From assembly GCA_001557505.1 (NCBI GenBank), contig LSAX01000003.1, positions 3,720,001 to 3,784,000 of the forward strand: a stretch of DNA of 64,000 bases, in the 5' to 3' direction. Each line of letters begins with the position of its first letter. Within the stretch, counting starts at the first letter, position 1. The notes below the pieces were generated by a model that worked only from the letters and a program-made list of their open reading frames with translations, searched no databases and was not told where the DNA came from. The translations under genes and the position numbers were made by a program. The DNA is from Reticulascus tulasneorum (lineage: Eukaryota > Ascomycota > Sordariomycetes > Glomerellales > Reticulascaceae). Positions 45,412 to 59,496 of the stretch are shown here, piece by piece.

Positions 45412-47022
45412 CGTGAACGTTTCGACACTCCGCAAGGAGCGATACAGAGTACAACACAGATGAGTGAGGGGGAAATGAGATCCTTGCCTTTCGGATTGTT
45501 GGCGGGAGCCTCGTTCATTTTAGTCGCCTATCCATGAATGGCTTCGTTCAGCCGCTACTTTCTCAGCCGCAATGGATTGGGAAATATTGGATACACTAGT
45601 GTTGATGTTGGGCTCCGAGACAGCCCCTTCAAACCTGCAATGCTCCACAAGCAAGTTAACGCGCGACTCGGCCACCTCCCATGGTACGCCTCATACGGTC
45701 CCTGAGTTCAAAATCGCATGAGGGGAGCGTGTTCCAACGCAGACCCGGCAGGCCTGTGCGTGGAGCAGTCTGGACATCGTTTCTTGCTGCCCCCATCCGC
45801 GGGGCCACAATCACCCCATATCGGAAACTTGTCAAATTTGATTGATCCTGGGATGGGCCTGGCTTTCTTGGAGCGGGAGATGGCCGGGGGGATCTGCCCA
45901 CATGAATCGATCCACAAAGCTTAGCAAAAGAAGCAAGCTTCGTCGACTTAGCCGCGGGGCGAAGCTCCCCAATCAGTTAGCTGGCTGGGCTGGACAGGCC
46001 TTAGGCTAGGCTAACTCCGGGGACATTTCGTGATCGGGAAGCGCTGCATTCAATCACAGCACATAGGCAGACACCACCAACATCCACACTTTTTACTCTT
46101 TCCATGTGTTGGACCAACAGAGATCCAATCGGATAATTATGGGTGGTTTCTAGTTGTTGTTACAGGCGATTAACACATTCCCAGGCCCAGTGGATAACCC
46201 CCACGATCTGACCCTCGCCGTGACCTGCTGGACTGGCCAATGCAGCACTAAATTAGCGACAGACGAAGCCTCGCACAGCTGCCCGTTTTTGGCAGGACCC
46301 CAGGCTCCTTACTCTGGTGCATATTACGGTAGATACGTCCTCAGCAGTGAAGACTACTTCTCAAAGCATTATACCTGCAATCTTATTTATTTCTACTCTG
46401 CGCAACCAATAGCCATTGAAAAACAGCTACTTCTCCAACCGTACTTGGTGGTTCAATGAAACTTGATGGCCGCATCATCTTTTTCAAATCATGGTCGTCA
46501 GTGTACAGACCAGAATCTGCTGCCTTCGTCGGAGTCGCTGATTGCGCCGCACTGTAGACGTCAAGCGCCATGGCGTCCCAAACCTCGCCAACCTTCGATA
46601 CTCAACTAAATCGTGAGGAGGGGCAACATATGGATACCTAGTAGTTAGCCATTCGTCCTAGTGGATAATTGGGTTCTCTAATGACGGGCGGTCAGCAGAT
46701 TTGACCTTGAACTTTGACACCTTCACGACTCGCGTCTGTGATCAACTCAGTCAGATCTGCGAAGCCCACCAGGCAGCCAAGGGATGTCATAATCACTGCT
46801 TTTTTTTACTTCGTTCGAGGCTATCGACAAAATAAAATCTATCGATACAAGTAGATTATCTATCGCCGGACGCATTGTGCATTACGGTTCTTACAGTCGG
46901 CCCCCTACTTTGGCCACATTGGATCCGTCCCGGCGACATCGTCTGCGGCGCCATTTTGAGAGAAAGCTTGCATCGAAGCAATCCAAACAAGCCAGAATTG
47001 GTAAGTACTGAGCGTGTTGACT
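45412..47022. other. intergenic, 1.6 kb
   Basis: No gene recognised. It holds the promoter of the Gln-rich gene and the 3' flank of the lyase gene. Frames up to about 100 codons show no motif. Confidence 0.55.
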
Positions 47023-49937
47023 TCACTGTGCCTTAGAAGCACCAGAAAACACGGCAATGCCATACGGCCGCGACCACTTGTCCCCTTCCGCATCGGAGAT
47101 GGAAATAGTCAGATGCTCAATCCCAGGGCCTCCGCTTGCGGTGTAGAGGGCAGTAGTGCCCGAAATACTAACAGTACCTTTCTCGGCTCCAGTCACCTCG
47201 AATGTAATTGGCGCCACAAAGCCGGAAGACAAGGCGGCGAGACTGAAAGTAACCGCGGCAGATGGCTCAACGAACGAGTGCGGGTCGGCCAGAAAGCTGA
47301 GGTAGCCCTCGAGCGGTGTATAGCTGCCCCCACCCGTCGATCCATCCCACCAGTAGGCAATGCCGTCGCCGTCGGCATCCCAGTCGGCGTCTCGGACCAC
47401 TGTCGGAAAGTCCTCAAGGCCGCCAACGTCCGCCGGGTTGTCAATAAGACCAAGCTCGCCGGTATACGAGCCAACATAGAGTGCGGTTCCAGTGAGCGTC
47501 TCATTAACGATGCGGGCATCGTGGTCATCGAGGACAGGCTGCTGGGCGCCACAGTCGGAGAGAACATGTTTATAAGCCACGTTTGCGGGTTGGGTATCAA
47601 CGTTGGATGCGAAGAATCTTTGTAGGAGTATCTGTTAGCTGAAACCCAAAACACAACTTGTGGGCGTGGGGGGTTGGAAGGACAGAAGGAGCTGAACATA
47701 CGGTACGTCGTAGAATTTCCGGTACGGTGGTGGAGGATCAATGGTGATGTCTGCATAACAGGCAACGGGGACGCCTTGGTAGGTGTTGTTTCCTGACGGG
47801 TATTGTACCGAGTCTTGGGATATGATGATGCTGTTGTTTGTATCCCACATAGTGTTGCCTTCGCAGTAGTATTGCTGTTGTCCAGGCAGCTGATTTTCAT
47901 ACTAAGAACAGAGTATTAGAAGTGTAGCATCATAAAATGGGATTACTTCAGCATACCTGTGCCCTCAAGGTGTAGTCAAGATAGCTAGCTGGCCCCCGTT
48001 TGTAGACATTGTTGACAAAGTTAACCTCGTGAGCTCCGCCGTCGGTAACACGAGCCCCTGGAGAGTTCATTAGCTTTTCATTGATCGAAAGAAGAGGAAT
48101 CCGGGAGGCACTCACCAAAGTTGTAGACGACGTTGTTACGTAGATCTAATCGTCCAGCGAAGAAGCCCGCATTGTCAAGGTTACCAGCCATACTCCAGGA
48201 GCGTCCTTCGGCGTGGGCGATGAGGTTATGATGGAACGAGCCAACGTCGCCACTGATGCTTGCGGCAAATCCGTGGGCCTTGCCGGCAGGGTAGTTTTGG
48301 TGACCGGCGACGTTAAGAGGCTCGGAGATGAAGTTCCGTTGGAACGAAATATTGTACGCAGATCGAGAAGAAAAGCTCTCGTCAATTGCCCAGCCCTATG
48401 TGTCCAGTTAGTTGTGTAAAGTAAAGGGGTAAGACGGCGCTGACCATAGAGCATCGATCAAAGATGCAGTAGTTGGATCCTTGCATGCCCATGCCATCGA
48501 TAGTCGTGTTTGAGATCTTGCCAGGTCGTATTCGCATATGCGTCATGATCACATCGCTCGCACCAGTCAGACCGATTGGGTAGCCCTGGACGACGATTCC
48601 TTTGCCGGGTGCGGTTTGGCCTGCAACGGTGACGTATTTGTCATTTATAGACATGCGGGAGGTGGTAGTAATGACACCACCAACATCGAATACGATTGTT
48701 CTTGGGCCAGTTATGCCAGTCAGGGCATGTCGAAGACTCCCTGGCTCACTGTTATCCTCGAGAGTCGTAACGTGGATCACCTTTCCACCACGGCCGCCTC
48801 TAGCCCAACGACTAGTTTCTCAGTGTCAGTACATGTTGGCTAGGGTGGGTAAGGTGACTGGTAAGCAGACTTACCCCCAACCCTCAGCTCCGGCAAAGGC
48901 CAGCTGAGCTACCCTGAACATAAAAGGATGTCCAACGTAAAGATGGCAACCCGAGATAACATCCACTCTCCAGTAATAATAATCAAGGCCATTCAGATCT
49001 AGACCCTGGTCGTTAGATATCAATCGACGAGACACACACTTTACTGCTTACTTGCAAAAACAACGCTGGCATCTTCTTGATTAAGCGCAACGCTTTTTAA
49101 TCCATTGGGCGAGGTCCCGAGGTATATGTTGTACTTGGGAGATGCTGGGAGCTTAGGAGCAATCCAAGACGCTTTCACGCTTGATGCGTCGTCAACTTCG
49201 ACGTGCTCATTAGTGTTCGAGGGATCCGGGAAAGAAATGGTGTTGCCTAATGATGGGGTATCAATTTCGAAGCCATTCAGATATGCCCGGGTAGTGTTTC
49301 CAACAGCTGGTGTATAAACCACGTTGATCGTCTGGTCAGAAGATGCGACATTCAGACGTATGTAAGATGAGGCAGCCTGCCAGATGTTATCAACGCGAAT
49401 AGACTGTGGCACGTTCTAAAAGAAAAAAGTCAGAATATGGGCCAAAGTATGTAAGCCGACGGGATGCTGTACCGCTGCCGCAAGCTCATTGTCAACTGTG
49501 ACATTAATCGGCGCAACAGTTTTGAGCGCATCCCAGCAATTATGCCAAGCTAAGAGCGTATGGTTGCCGACTGGAAGTCCCTTGATGGACAAAGTGAGAG
49601 GCAGCCCCAGTTGGTCATCCGTTGTAATACCCTGAGCAACCACCCTCTCACCCAAGTAGGACACAAATCGGGCAAACGCAAACTTATACCAGTTGCCGTA
49701 AAGGTCGGAGCTTCCCCCCGCACTGAGGGTGAAGTTGACGCCGTTCCAGGCGGCGGACACGCTGGATTTGTCGGTATCGATGGTCCATAGGGTGTAGTCG
49801 GGGTCCCCCACGTCGCGGATATTTTTCGGGTTCAGTCGTACTCTGAGACGGGAGCTACTCGGAGCCGGCGCGGGCTGCTGGGCTATAACGGCGGTCAGCA
49901 GGGAGCTGCCTATGACGGCGAGCTGGAGAAGCAGCAT
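47023..49937 (-). CDS. secreted multidomain PL1-like pectate lyase
   Basis: Eight exons (49937-49473, 49415-49052, 48998-48875, 48811-48445, 48395-48116, 48057-47957, 47901-47702, 47617-47023) give 831 aa. A signal peptide (LLLQLAVIGSSLLTAVIAQQ) is followed by an N-terminal beta-rich region (to about 275) like carbohydrate-binding or malectin-type modules. A fibronectin-III-like segment (about 205-295) ends in LNGLDYYYWRVDV. Then comes a right-handed beta-helix typical of family 1 polysaccharide lyases: AFAGAEGWGRWARGG, LRHALTGITGPRTIVFDVGG, VAGQTAPGKGIVVQGYP, IFDRCSMGWAIDES, VVYNFGARVTDGG. The C-terminal 200 residues carry DADWDADGDGIAYWWDG, a Ca-binding-like stretch, and a short beta domain. 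Likely cleaves pectic or related uronic polymers outside the cell. Exact substrate not determinable. Confidence 0.9.
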
Positions 49938-51509
49938 GGTGGAGCTGGGCGCCTGTCAGACTTGATTGATTGTTTCTTGGCAAGCTGCAAGATGGAGACC
50001 GAGTCAGGCAATGGAACCATGTGCGTCACATCAAATACGGTAATTCAGACGAGCATGACCCTTAATATAACTATCCCAAAAGCACCAACGCAGTTGCGTC
50101 ACTTTCTGTTCTTGGTGTAGCATGGGCTCGGTATATCATTACGCGTCAGTCCCTCTCTACGTACAATAGCGAAGTTAGGTGGTATTTTCTATTTTCCCAC
50201 GAGTCGGGACGACGAAAGCGATCTCTTGCCATTGCAAATAGCGAGAAGCAAAGGTGCCCGGCTAAGCCAGTCTATGCCAAACTGGGTGGACCTCGAGCTC
50301 CATGAGATCCATAGATTTGATCACTAATGCTAGACAATAATAGCATTTCTACGAATTACCTACCTTATTCTTAATCCTAATTCAAGAAAAACCTCCTGCG
50401 AATAGGTGGCTAAGTGCAGATGCAGGGGTGGTCCCCACAAGGACTGTGACGCTGCACTCCAAATGTTGGAGAATGAGGAGAAGAGAGCTAACGGTAAATC
50501 CGGAGCTCTCAGACAGCGCAACCTGATGCCAACTCGCCGTGGTAAATACGAGCAGTGCCGTTATTTAAGATCATGACGATGCCGGCTACCCGGGATCAGA
50601 TCCAATGCAACTTCAACTCTTCAGTCTTTCAGATGAAATTCTCCACGGGACCATACGTTGCTCTCCAGTCCAAGTCCCCTTAGGTGGCGTAGCATACTCG
50701 TTGGGTATGATGTGAGCCTTGACTACAGGATATTCCCTACGTAGTACCAAGACGATGGTCTCCCTGATCTGAATCCTTCCAAGGTTTCTGAACTCCAACC
50801 TCGTCTGGTTGAGGACGACGCTGGACCGGATTTGAAGGTGCCAGATCCAAGGCCCCTGCCAAGTGCTCGTCGTCGCCTTTCATCGGGTCGCAACGATACC
50901 CGATTCGTGGAGATCCCGTGCGGCTGATCATCTGTCTACGCCTTTCCCCCGCATTTCCCCTTCCTTTAACTATGCTTAATGCGAGATGCACCGTTAGAAA
51001 AGGGGATGGTTCGTCGCACCCTTGCAGCCGCTTCGGCGGAGGTAGAGACGAGATCACGCCAACAGATTCAACTGGCTTAGCTTATTTTGCCTAGCGTAGG
51101 ATTACTAACCAAATAAAACGGTCGCCGGACAGCCTCCTGCACATGAAGGATTTTAGGGAGTCGACGCATTATGCTTCTGCTCCCAGATGCACATCTCATT
51201 ACATCTCATTCTGTTCAAATAAGGACCAGAAGATGGTACTGCTGTATTTCAGATCAAAGCCGGTGACGAAAACGGTGCTGACATTGTTTGCTGCGTGATA
51301 AATCTCATAAAATCCGACAAAACTGAAACTCCGACACGGGAACCATTCCTCATTACGCCAGACCATCCGGCGGCAACCAGCTCATGGCTACCTCCATAAC
51401 ATCCAAAAGCCTGCATCCCCTTATGTACAACATGATGCTTTGGTGATCGATTGCTTTCCTCACTCCAACAACCCAGATTGAGCCGAATCCGACTGAGACC
51501 TCAGTCATT
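49938..51509. other. intergenic, 1.6 kb
   Basis: I see no gene. A 10-nt direct repeat (acatctcatt, two copies) lies near 51190-51210. It holds the promoter of the lyase and the 3' flank of the chitinase. Confidence 0.55.
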
Positions 51510-53056
<1,547 letters not shown>

Positions 53057-55077
53057 TGTGAGGCTTGCTATGATGGATAAATCCCGAGGTGTTGAAGTTG
53101 ATCTTGCCAGGTTAGAAAGTTATGAGTAGAACCCAATGCTTTGATCACCACTTTTGAAGTTGTTGATCAGAATCTGCTATCGATGATTGTATAGATCATA
53201 ATTGTTCTCTTATAGTTCGAACTATTCTCCCCTAGACTTTGATCCTGACTTCGATCTTGAGTCTCTTCAAGGCAATGTTACTACATGGCTCGAACATAGG
53301 GACAGCTCTTGATGCAAGATCTGCCCAGATGGCCGCTCACTTGAGGTTTCCACATGCACTGCGAAAAGACCGCAACGTTACCGGATCTAGCAGTCTTTGA
53401 AACCTCCACCACCATCCCTGGCTGCACCGCTAGGTTAATTAAGTCGCAGGGGACAATCCATGGATGATGCACGTCATGGAATGTGACGAGACGCGTCTAA
53501 ATGCCGTGCCGGGGTGCCTTTCTCACCATCTGTATTCGGGTATCATCGTCCGAAAGGGAGGACGCCACTTTCTGCTGATCAGTTCGCAGGAGCCAAACTG
53601 CTTGGCATGCTACATAGCGAATCTGTTAGGGAAAACCCACTCCAGGCATGAAGACAGTCGAAGGGGATGTCACTAGTCATGCTGCTGACGATGGGTCACG
53701 CTTGGGCTACTCAGAGCGATGTACGGGCACTAATGCAGGTGCACACATACCTATTGCACCTTCTAAATCCACAAAGCATTCTGGAATGATATCCCCCGCC
53801 ATTGAGCTCCTTGTCGGCTTTTGGGAAGCCGTGGGTTTATACATCGACATGTGCCTAGAAGGGCCGACTCGGGCAAATTCGCTGCCGAATACCACCCTCC
53901 ACCACATGACCTTATCTTTAGTTCATCAAAGAAACATTCCATAGGCCGTCTTAACGCAATTGACTTGAAATGAAAAGAATACCTTAACAAGTATCCTAAC
54001 TGAGTTGGGTTTGTTGGAGGCTGTCTCGAGCTTAATTGTTACTAGTACAGTTTGAGTAGGAAAACCGGGTGGCGCCCTAACCAAAATCGCTTCTCATAAT
54101 GCTGATCATCTATCTGACCCTGCTGCCCACTACCCACGTTGTGTTCTGGGGGAACTAATTGCCGACAGGGCTATGGTGACAGTACCACAACCATACCCCT
54201 GATACCTCGTAGGATAAGAACTTCTAAGACGCATCTCTGGAAGCTAAGTCCTAGAATCCTACGGCACGTGTGCGGATAAGATAAGAGACCTACCCAAGAC
54301 CACTTGACTCTGGTGACAAGGCCTTGGACTCATCGCGCATCACGCGGCTAACGTCACATACTATGCGTGATGCCGCGGAGCACCGGAGAGCTGCTACTGC
54401 CGCTCTGCCTTAGCCCAAGGTCACACCGTCTTGGCCTGCTACTTTTAGGTTCCATTGCCGATAGATACCGTGACGTCCCCTTGTTCTTGGCTCAGCATAT
54501 CTCGAACCTGCAACGTTGCAGCCATTCCGAGGCGTTCGGGAATGGGTGCATGGCTTCCTCGGCTCACCGAGACCATTACTTGCTGGGTTGGGTGAGCAGA
54601 CGGAATGAGTACGGCTAATGGTTCTACTATGAGTAGTACTGGCTACCTGTTCAAGTAGACCAAATAGAGTCTAAATCGCGTGATTTGCAGTATTGAAAGT
54701 GGATATGAACTCTTGACGAGGCGCTTCAGTCAATAATACAGCGTTTAGTGCAAAGCTAGCTGTTGCTTGGTAAGCGTTTAACTGATTCGCTGCCCTAAGG
54801 ACAACCAGATTTCAAATGTGATTACTGAGGGAAGGGGTGTGCTAGATATCCAAAATAGAATGATGACCAAATTAAACCCCGGGCTGTTGGGAATTCGCTA
54901 TGTCTCATAGTTCAGCATCGAGTATGGCAGGCATCAATATACTCGAAGCCGCGCGTGGGTTTCATCGAAAAGAGACGGCTTCTTACCCACCAAGGAAGAA
55001 ATCCACACCATTGTGATGACATGTATTGCTACCAGAGTGTGTACGTCTTATTATAAGGTGAGTTGCATGCTATTGTA
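53057..55077. other. intergenic, 2 kb
   Basis: No gene recognised. Frames up to about 98 codons on both strands have no motif or splice support. It holds the chitinase promoter. Confidence 0.55.
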
Positions 55078-57024
55078 CTATTCTTCAGTATTCTTCACAC
55101 CATTCGTTAACTTAACCTTCCCCTCTTCCGACGACCTTTCCTCTACTACTTCCTTTACGCCGTCAAGGTGTGAGGGGTCATCGCTCTCCTCATGCTTCTC
55201 GTCCTTAGTCTCAGGGCTTGTTTCAGGCTTCGAATCTTCTTTCTGAACTGCTTCAACCCCGTCTTTGCTTGCGTCTTTTTTTTCCGTCTCATCTGCTGTA
55301 ATTGTAGCTTTCTCATCAGCAGACTCGACACCTACGAGCCCTGCCTTTTTTATCTTAGCTAGAATCTTCGCCTTTTTTTTGTTTGCTTTTCGTTCTCTCG
55401 CCCTTTTCGCTATTGCCTTTACTTCGTTCATTCTTGCAATCTCTTGTTCTACCCAGACCTCTGCCTCAGAAGCGGCGGTAGCGGGGTTATCCCGATGATT
55501 TAGAAGATAGCCTTGAAGTTGTGCCGGAGTAAAAGCATCATCGACGATTCTCCTACTGAAATCCAAGGCTAGATTCTGTAGCTCGCCATCTTTCAGGCGA
55601 CGGGTTGTGGTTCCCATAGGGGTTGTATAACTTAAGTCAGAGGGATACATCCGCAGAAACATCAGCTCGGCACTGCGTTGAGATATATTGCCCAGGAAGA
55701 TCTTTCTATCAATGCGACCGGGCCGTACTAGAGCTGGGTCAAGCTTTTCAGCAAAGTTTGACGTCATCAGCACAATACGACCTTCTTGTGATGCAACACC
55801 ATCAAGCACGTTGAGAAGACCGGACAGGGTGCATCGACAGCGATCTCGATTCCACGACTTGTCTTCGTCGTCGTCGTCGTCGTCATCATTCTCGTCATCA
55901 TCCGATGCAACCTGTCGCTTCATCCCAACGGCATCAATATCTTCTAGAAGCACAATACAGCGTGGTGGTAATGCCGTGAAGAGTCTTTCCATCTCATTAT
56001 CTTCTCGAACGCCCGGTATATGCAAGATGTGGAGATCAAGTCCAAAATGACCAGCAAGTGCTAGAGAGAGTGATGTCTTGCCTGTTCCTGGAGGTCCATG
56101 TAAAAGGAAGCCTCTCCGATAGGGTATGCCTCTGGAGGTGTAAAACTGACGTGTTGAGGACTGCAAGTAGCTCGTGATGTCTGCGACTAGTTCTGCTTTT
56201 GTTTTTTCGTCAAAATGAACCGTCTCTAGCGGTCGCATGGGTCGCAAGATTGTCGTATCCCAGGTCTCGCGATGATATGGGTCTTTGGATGTGCGGACGG
56301 TGATATAGGACGCTCGCTGCATGTCAGAAAACTCGCGGCATGAATCAAGAAATCTCTTGATCGGTGTTACGGAACGCCCAAGACACATGATAACCAGGGG
56401 CTCGTTCCCCGCAGGAGCATCAGCATACTCGTCCGGCACACCAGTTGCGAGGGCACCGGCCCTTGTACTGTGGGTAGGAACTCGTCGGACCATGAAGACG
56501 TTGCCCTCGTGAACGAACCAGGTAGTGCCGAATGTCGGTAGATATTCCACAGGAACTCTCTTCTCATGGTGATAGTCATTTCTTTCCATAGACACTCTTC
56601 GGTAATGCCAGGCATCCGTCTGAACAGCTTCGGAGCGGGCCGTCAAGATTCGGGTGCCCTGACGAGTAAGGATCTTGGCTCCCAGCCAGTTGATCACCTC
56701 TCGGTTCAGTCTATCGTGGCTCGCAATCGATATGGACGCTGTGAAAAACCGGGTGATCCACCAATATGCCTTGAGTGCGACTCCATGCAGTTCTCGCAAT
56801 GCTCCAGATATAGTGCCAAATATGGCTAAAGCCACAGCGACGGAGGTGATGTCAAGTTTGAGCCAGTTTGAGAAGAAGGACTGTAGAAACCCAAACCCTG
56901 GAGCTGATTTGCCTAGAAGGTCTTGTATTGAGTTGCCGGCGGCGCCACTGGTGCCTAGTATTGAGGTGCCAGTGAGGGCAAGAAGGCTGCTCAGGGAATT
57001 GGAGCCGAATTGTGCTTGAGCCAT
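55078..57024 (-). CDS. BCS1-like AAA ATPase
   Basis: One intronless frame of 648 aa. An N-terminal membrane helix (about 58-75, SVAVALAIFGTISGAL) precedes the BCS1-specific region (about 85-290, ALRELHG, HYRRVSMERNDYHHEKR). Then comes the AAA module with Walker A GPPGTGKTS (309-317), Walker B IVLLEDIDAVG (about 352-362), sensor MTSNFAEKLDPALVRPGRID, and a helical lid. An Asp-rich insert (about 370-385) separates Walker B from the sensor. The end is long and Lys/Glu/Asp-rich. Yeast Bcs1 inserts the Rieske protein in mitochondria, but fungi have many diverged BCS1-like paralogues and this one, with its acidic insert and tail, is probably one of them. ATPase residues are intact. Confidence 0.92.
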   Translation of the reverse strand: MAQAQFGSNSLSSLLALTGTSILGTSGAAGNSIQDLLGKSAPGFGFLQSFFSNWLKLDITSVAVALAIFGTISGALRELHGVALKAYWWITRFFTASISIASHDRLNREVINWLGAKILTRQGTRILTARSEAVQTDAWHYRRVSMERNDYHHEKRVPVEYLPTFGTTWFVHEGNVFMVRRVPTHSTRAGALATGVPDEYADAPAGNEPLVIMCLGRSVTPIKRFLDSCREFSDMQRASYITVRTSKDPYHRETWDTTILRPMRPLETVHFDEKTKAELVADITSYLQSSTRQFYTSRGIPYRRGFLLHGPPGTGKTSLSLALAGHFGLDLHILHIPGVREDNEMERLFTALPPRCIVLLEDIDAVGMKRQVASDDDENDDDDDDDEDKSWNRDRCRCTLSGLLNVLDGVASQEGRIVLMTSNFAEKLDPALVRPGRIDRKIFLGNISQRSAELMFLRMYPSDLSYTTPMGTTTRRLKDGELQNLALDFSRRIVDDAFTPAQLQGYLLNHRDNPATAASEAEVWVEQEIARMNEVKAIAKRARERKANKKKAKILAKIKKAGLVGVESADEKATITADETEKKDASKDGVEAVQKEDSKPETSPETKDEKHEESDDPSHLDGVKEVVEERSSEEGKVKLTNGVKNTEE

Positions 57025-59221
57025 GTCTAAGTTAACTGCAAAGAAATGCAGCGCGAGATACAGGATTCTGAATAGGGATTGCGTTGAAATTTATACTGTA
57101 GAAATAATGGTAGAAGTGATGATCGAGGTTAGGAGCGGTGAATCCGACAATTCGTGCTCCCAGCCTGGATATGCCGCAGCTAATGCACGATTGCCTTATT
57201 GCTGCCTATGAAGTTGGGCCAGCCCCGCTATGCTGCCTGTTACACAATTTCACGATTGGTAGATGCCTGAGTACCTCATGTGTATTTATAGGACTTTAAG
57301 CTTTGAGATATTCAAGATTTGGCTTGTAGCAAGGTAGAGTTTGGGGGCTACCAGTCGGATGCCGGGTCGGGGGCTAGAGACCGTCAGCTTTGTGATTCAC
57401 GGAAAACTACTCGAACATGCAAGTTTAGCGAAACTTCTTTACGTGATAATTGCTCTTTCGAGAAAAAGAATTGAAGTTGGAAACGGTAAGGGATAAGCTG
57501 TTATCATTTAAATCTAGGTTGAACACATCGTCCAGTCTACGAATAAGCTTCTTTCACAACGAATCTTTTCTGCGACCGCTTTTGCAGTCCTGATACGCCT
57601 TGTCCATTCCTTGATGCTGCTGAGATTGAAATGACTGCAGGGACAATTTGTTAATTGCTCTTCATATATTCTAGGATAACTATTCGCGTGCTGCTCAACT
57701 GGAATCCATATTCCATGGATACCCTAGACTTTAGATTTGTCTAGTATTGCAGCGATGGTCACGGCCAAATGGTCCGTTGTGGTGCCATGCCTCAATCTCT
57801 AGATGCACAAGATGATCTCCTCGAGTCAAAACTGTACAGCTGCCGGGTTTAACGCGGACAGCCTTGGAAATGTGATGTTGAAATTCAATACTGCGGAAGT
57901 CTCTTTCCCCTATTAGCATGTCAAGCTCGCAAGGAGTGAGTGATGAAACTACATCGGAGGATTCTACGGTACTCGAAAGATAATTAGCCACAGATACAGA
58001 GGTATAATCTCGCCGTCTGCGCTTAGCATACTTCTCCCCTGGCGTCGGTGTACAGTGCTAGTAAAATAATTCAGAATAAATGCGATTGTGATGCAGCGTC
58101 ACGAGATCGGCAATATGCATGATGGGGGTTGAGCTCGCGCTCTGCATTGCGCATTATGGAATCTGTTCTAGCAGATCCGAACGTCGCGGCATCAACTCAA
58201 TGGCATAATCCCAGGAATACTCGCAATACCACAGAAGCGTCGAAGGAATCACCAAGCGAACTATACAATCACGTCCTATTAGCCATTTTTCATGCTGGAA
58301 CACGCGGCGAAGGGCATTTGCCGAGGCCAAGGCTTCTTGCTCGGTCGCTCCTTTTGGACTGTTCACTTGGCGAGTTTTCACCGAATGCGACCTGGCGATG
58401 TTTCTTCTTGTTCGGCTTTTACCAGGGAAGGCCCGTCATGGGCATCATAGAAACTCTTGATTCGCGGTCGCTTAGATCTCAATAAACTTTCTGGGCTTGG
58501 CCACTCCATTCGCCTCGGCAGGTGTTTTAAAACTCTCGGCGTTACATTCGGCTAACCAGATGTGGCTGAATCTCGCGAGCAATATCCCCTCCAAATAGAC
58601 TTGATTTAGCCAACTCATTCGTGCTCTAGTAGTCCCCCGCTGCTCATAGGCCGCATACGAGTTGTCTTGAGTCTTACTACACCATGTCTGCTGAAAGGTG
58701 TGTCTGCGATGCATGAAAATCGCATCTCAACTCCGTCTCTGGTAGAATGCTTTGCATCATCGACTGACCCAAATTGGATCATCAACATCACCGCGTTCGT
58801 GGATTGGACTTTTTTGATATGGAAGTAGTTTTAGCCTTTATTGTCGCTCTGTAGAGCATGTATCTACTCTAGCATCCCCTTGCTCTTAATCTGTTACACC
58901 TAGTTGTTGTCCATTCATAAACCTGCCCGCAAAGCCATGATAGTGGCGTACGTGCTTATCCAGGACTTGGCGGAAGCCTGGATAGCGAGGAAGAGGTTTG
59001 TGACAAGGGGTCACATTCACATGCTAGATTCCCGATTATAGTCGAGCCTGAGGGTCTTGTAAGTCTCCATGGACACTGCGCTCCAAGTATAAAACAGCCA
59101 TTCTTTCCACTCCGTTAACTTGGACTCAAACCATCACCACAATCTCTTCACCCATCAGTACAAGAGTTTTGACTTATTACCAAATCACATACTCTCTAAG
59201 AAGCTTTGAGCAAACAGCAAG
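57025..59221. other. intergenic with possible gene fragment
   Basis: No secure gene. The minus strand is open from about 58060 to 57731 (about 110 codons) with a basic start (YAKRRRRDYTS) and a helical, charged body (CELDMLIGERDFRS); it looks protein-like but I cannot name it or find a start. A plus-strand 118-codon frame (58129-58485) lacks any motif. Confidence 0.4.
59088..59094 (+). promoter_or_regulatory. TATA box of small secreted-protein gene
   Basis: The sequence tataaaa lies 134 bp before the start codon at 59222 and is followed by a CA/TC-rich leader, the usual arrangement in highly expressed fungal secreted-protein genes. Confidence 0.55.
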
Positions 59222-59496
59222 ATGCAGCTCCCCTCCATTCTCGTCTCGGCTCTTTTTGCCACCGCCACACTGGCTGTTGCGATTCCAGTTACGAGAGAGC
59301 CTATCGCAGAAGGCGAAGTTGGCGTTCGGGCCGCGGCGGCCTGTCGTTGGAAGGATGCTGGAGATTGTTACTATGATATTTGCGTTGGCGGGCTGCGGGA
59401 TATGGCTGCTCTTGGCTGGTACGTGACTCTTGATTCTCACTAGCAGATATTCTAACAGTGGATAGTCAACTGGCCTGCATCACGATGTGCGGCTGA
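59222..59496 (+). CDS. small secreted cysteine-rich protein
   Basis: Two exons (59222-59418, 59466-59496; 47-nt intron) give 75 aa. The start MQLPSILVSALFATATLAVA is a clear signal peptide. A short propeptide-like stretch with a dibasic-free TREPIAEGEVGVR follows, then a mature core of about 35 residues with six cysteines (AACRWKDAGDCYYDICVGG and, from exon 2, CQLACITMCG). Six cysteines in so short a chain suggest three disulfides, as in defensin-like or effector peptides. I do not recognise a named family. A consensus TATA box upstream supports real expression. The short second exon depends on the gatag acceptor at 59465; the earlier aacag would bring an immediate stop. Confidence 0.78.

Noticed and set aside
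47014..47625. 203-codon plus-strand frame
   Set aside because: Shadow of the last exon of the PL1-like lyase.
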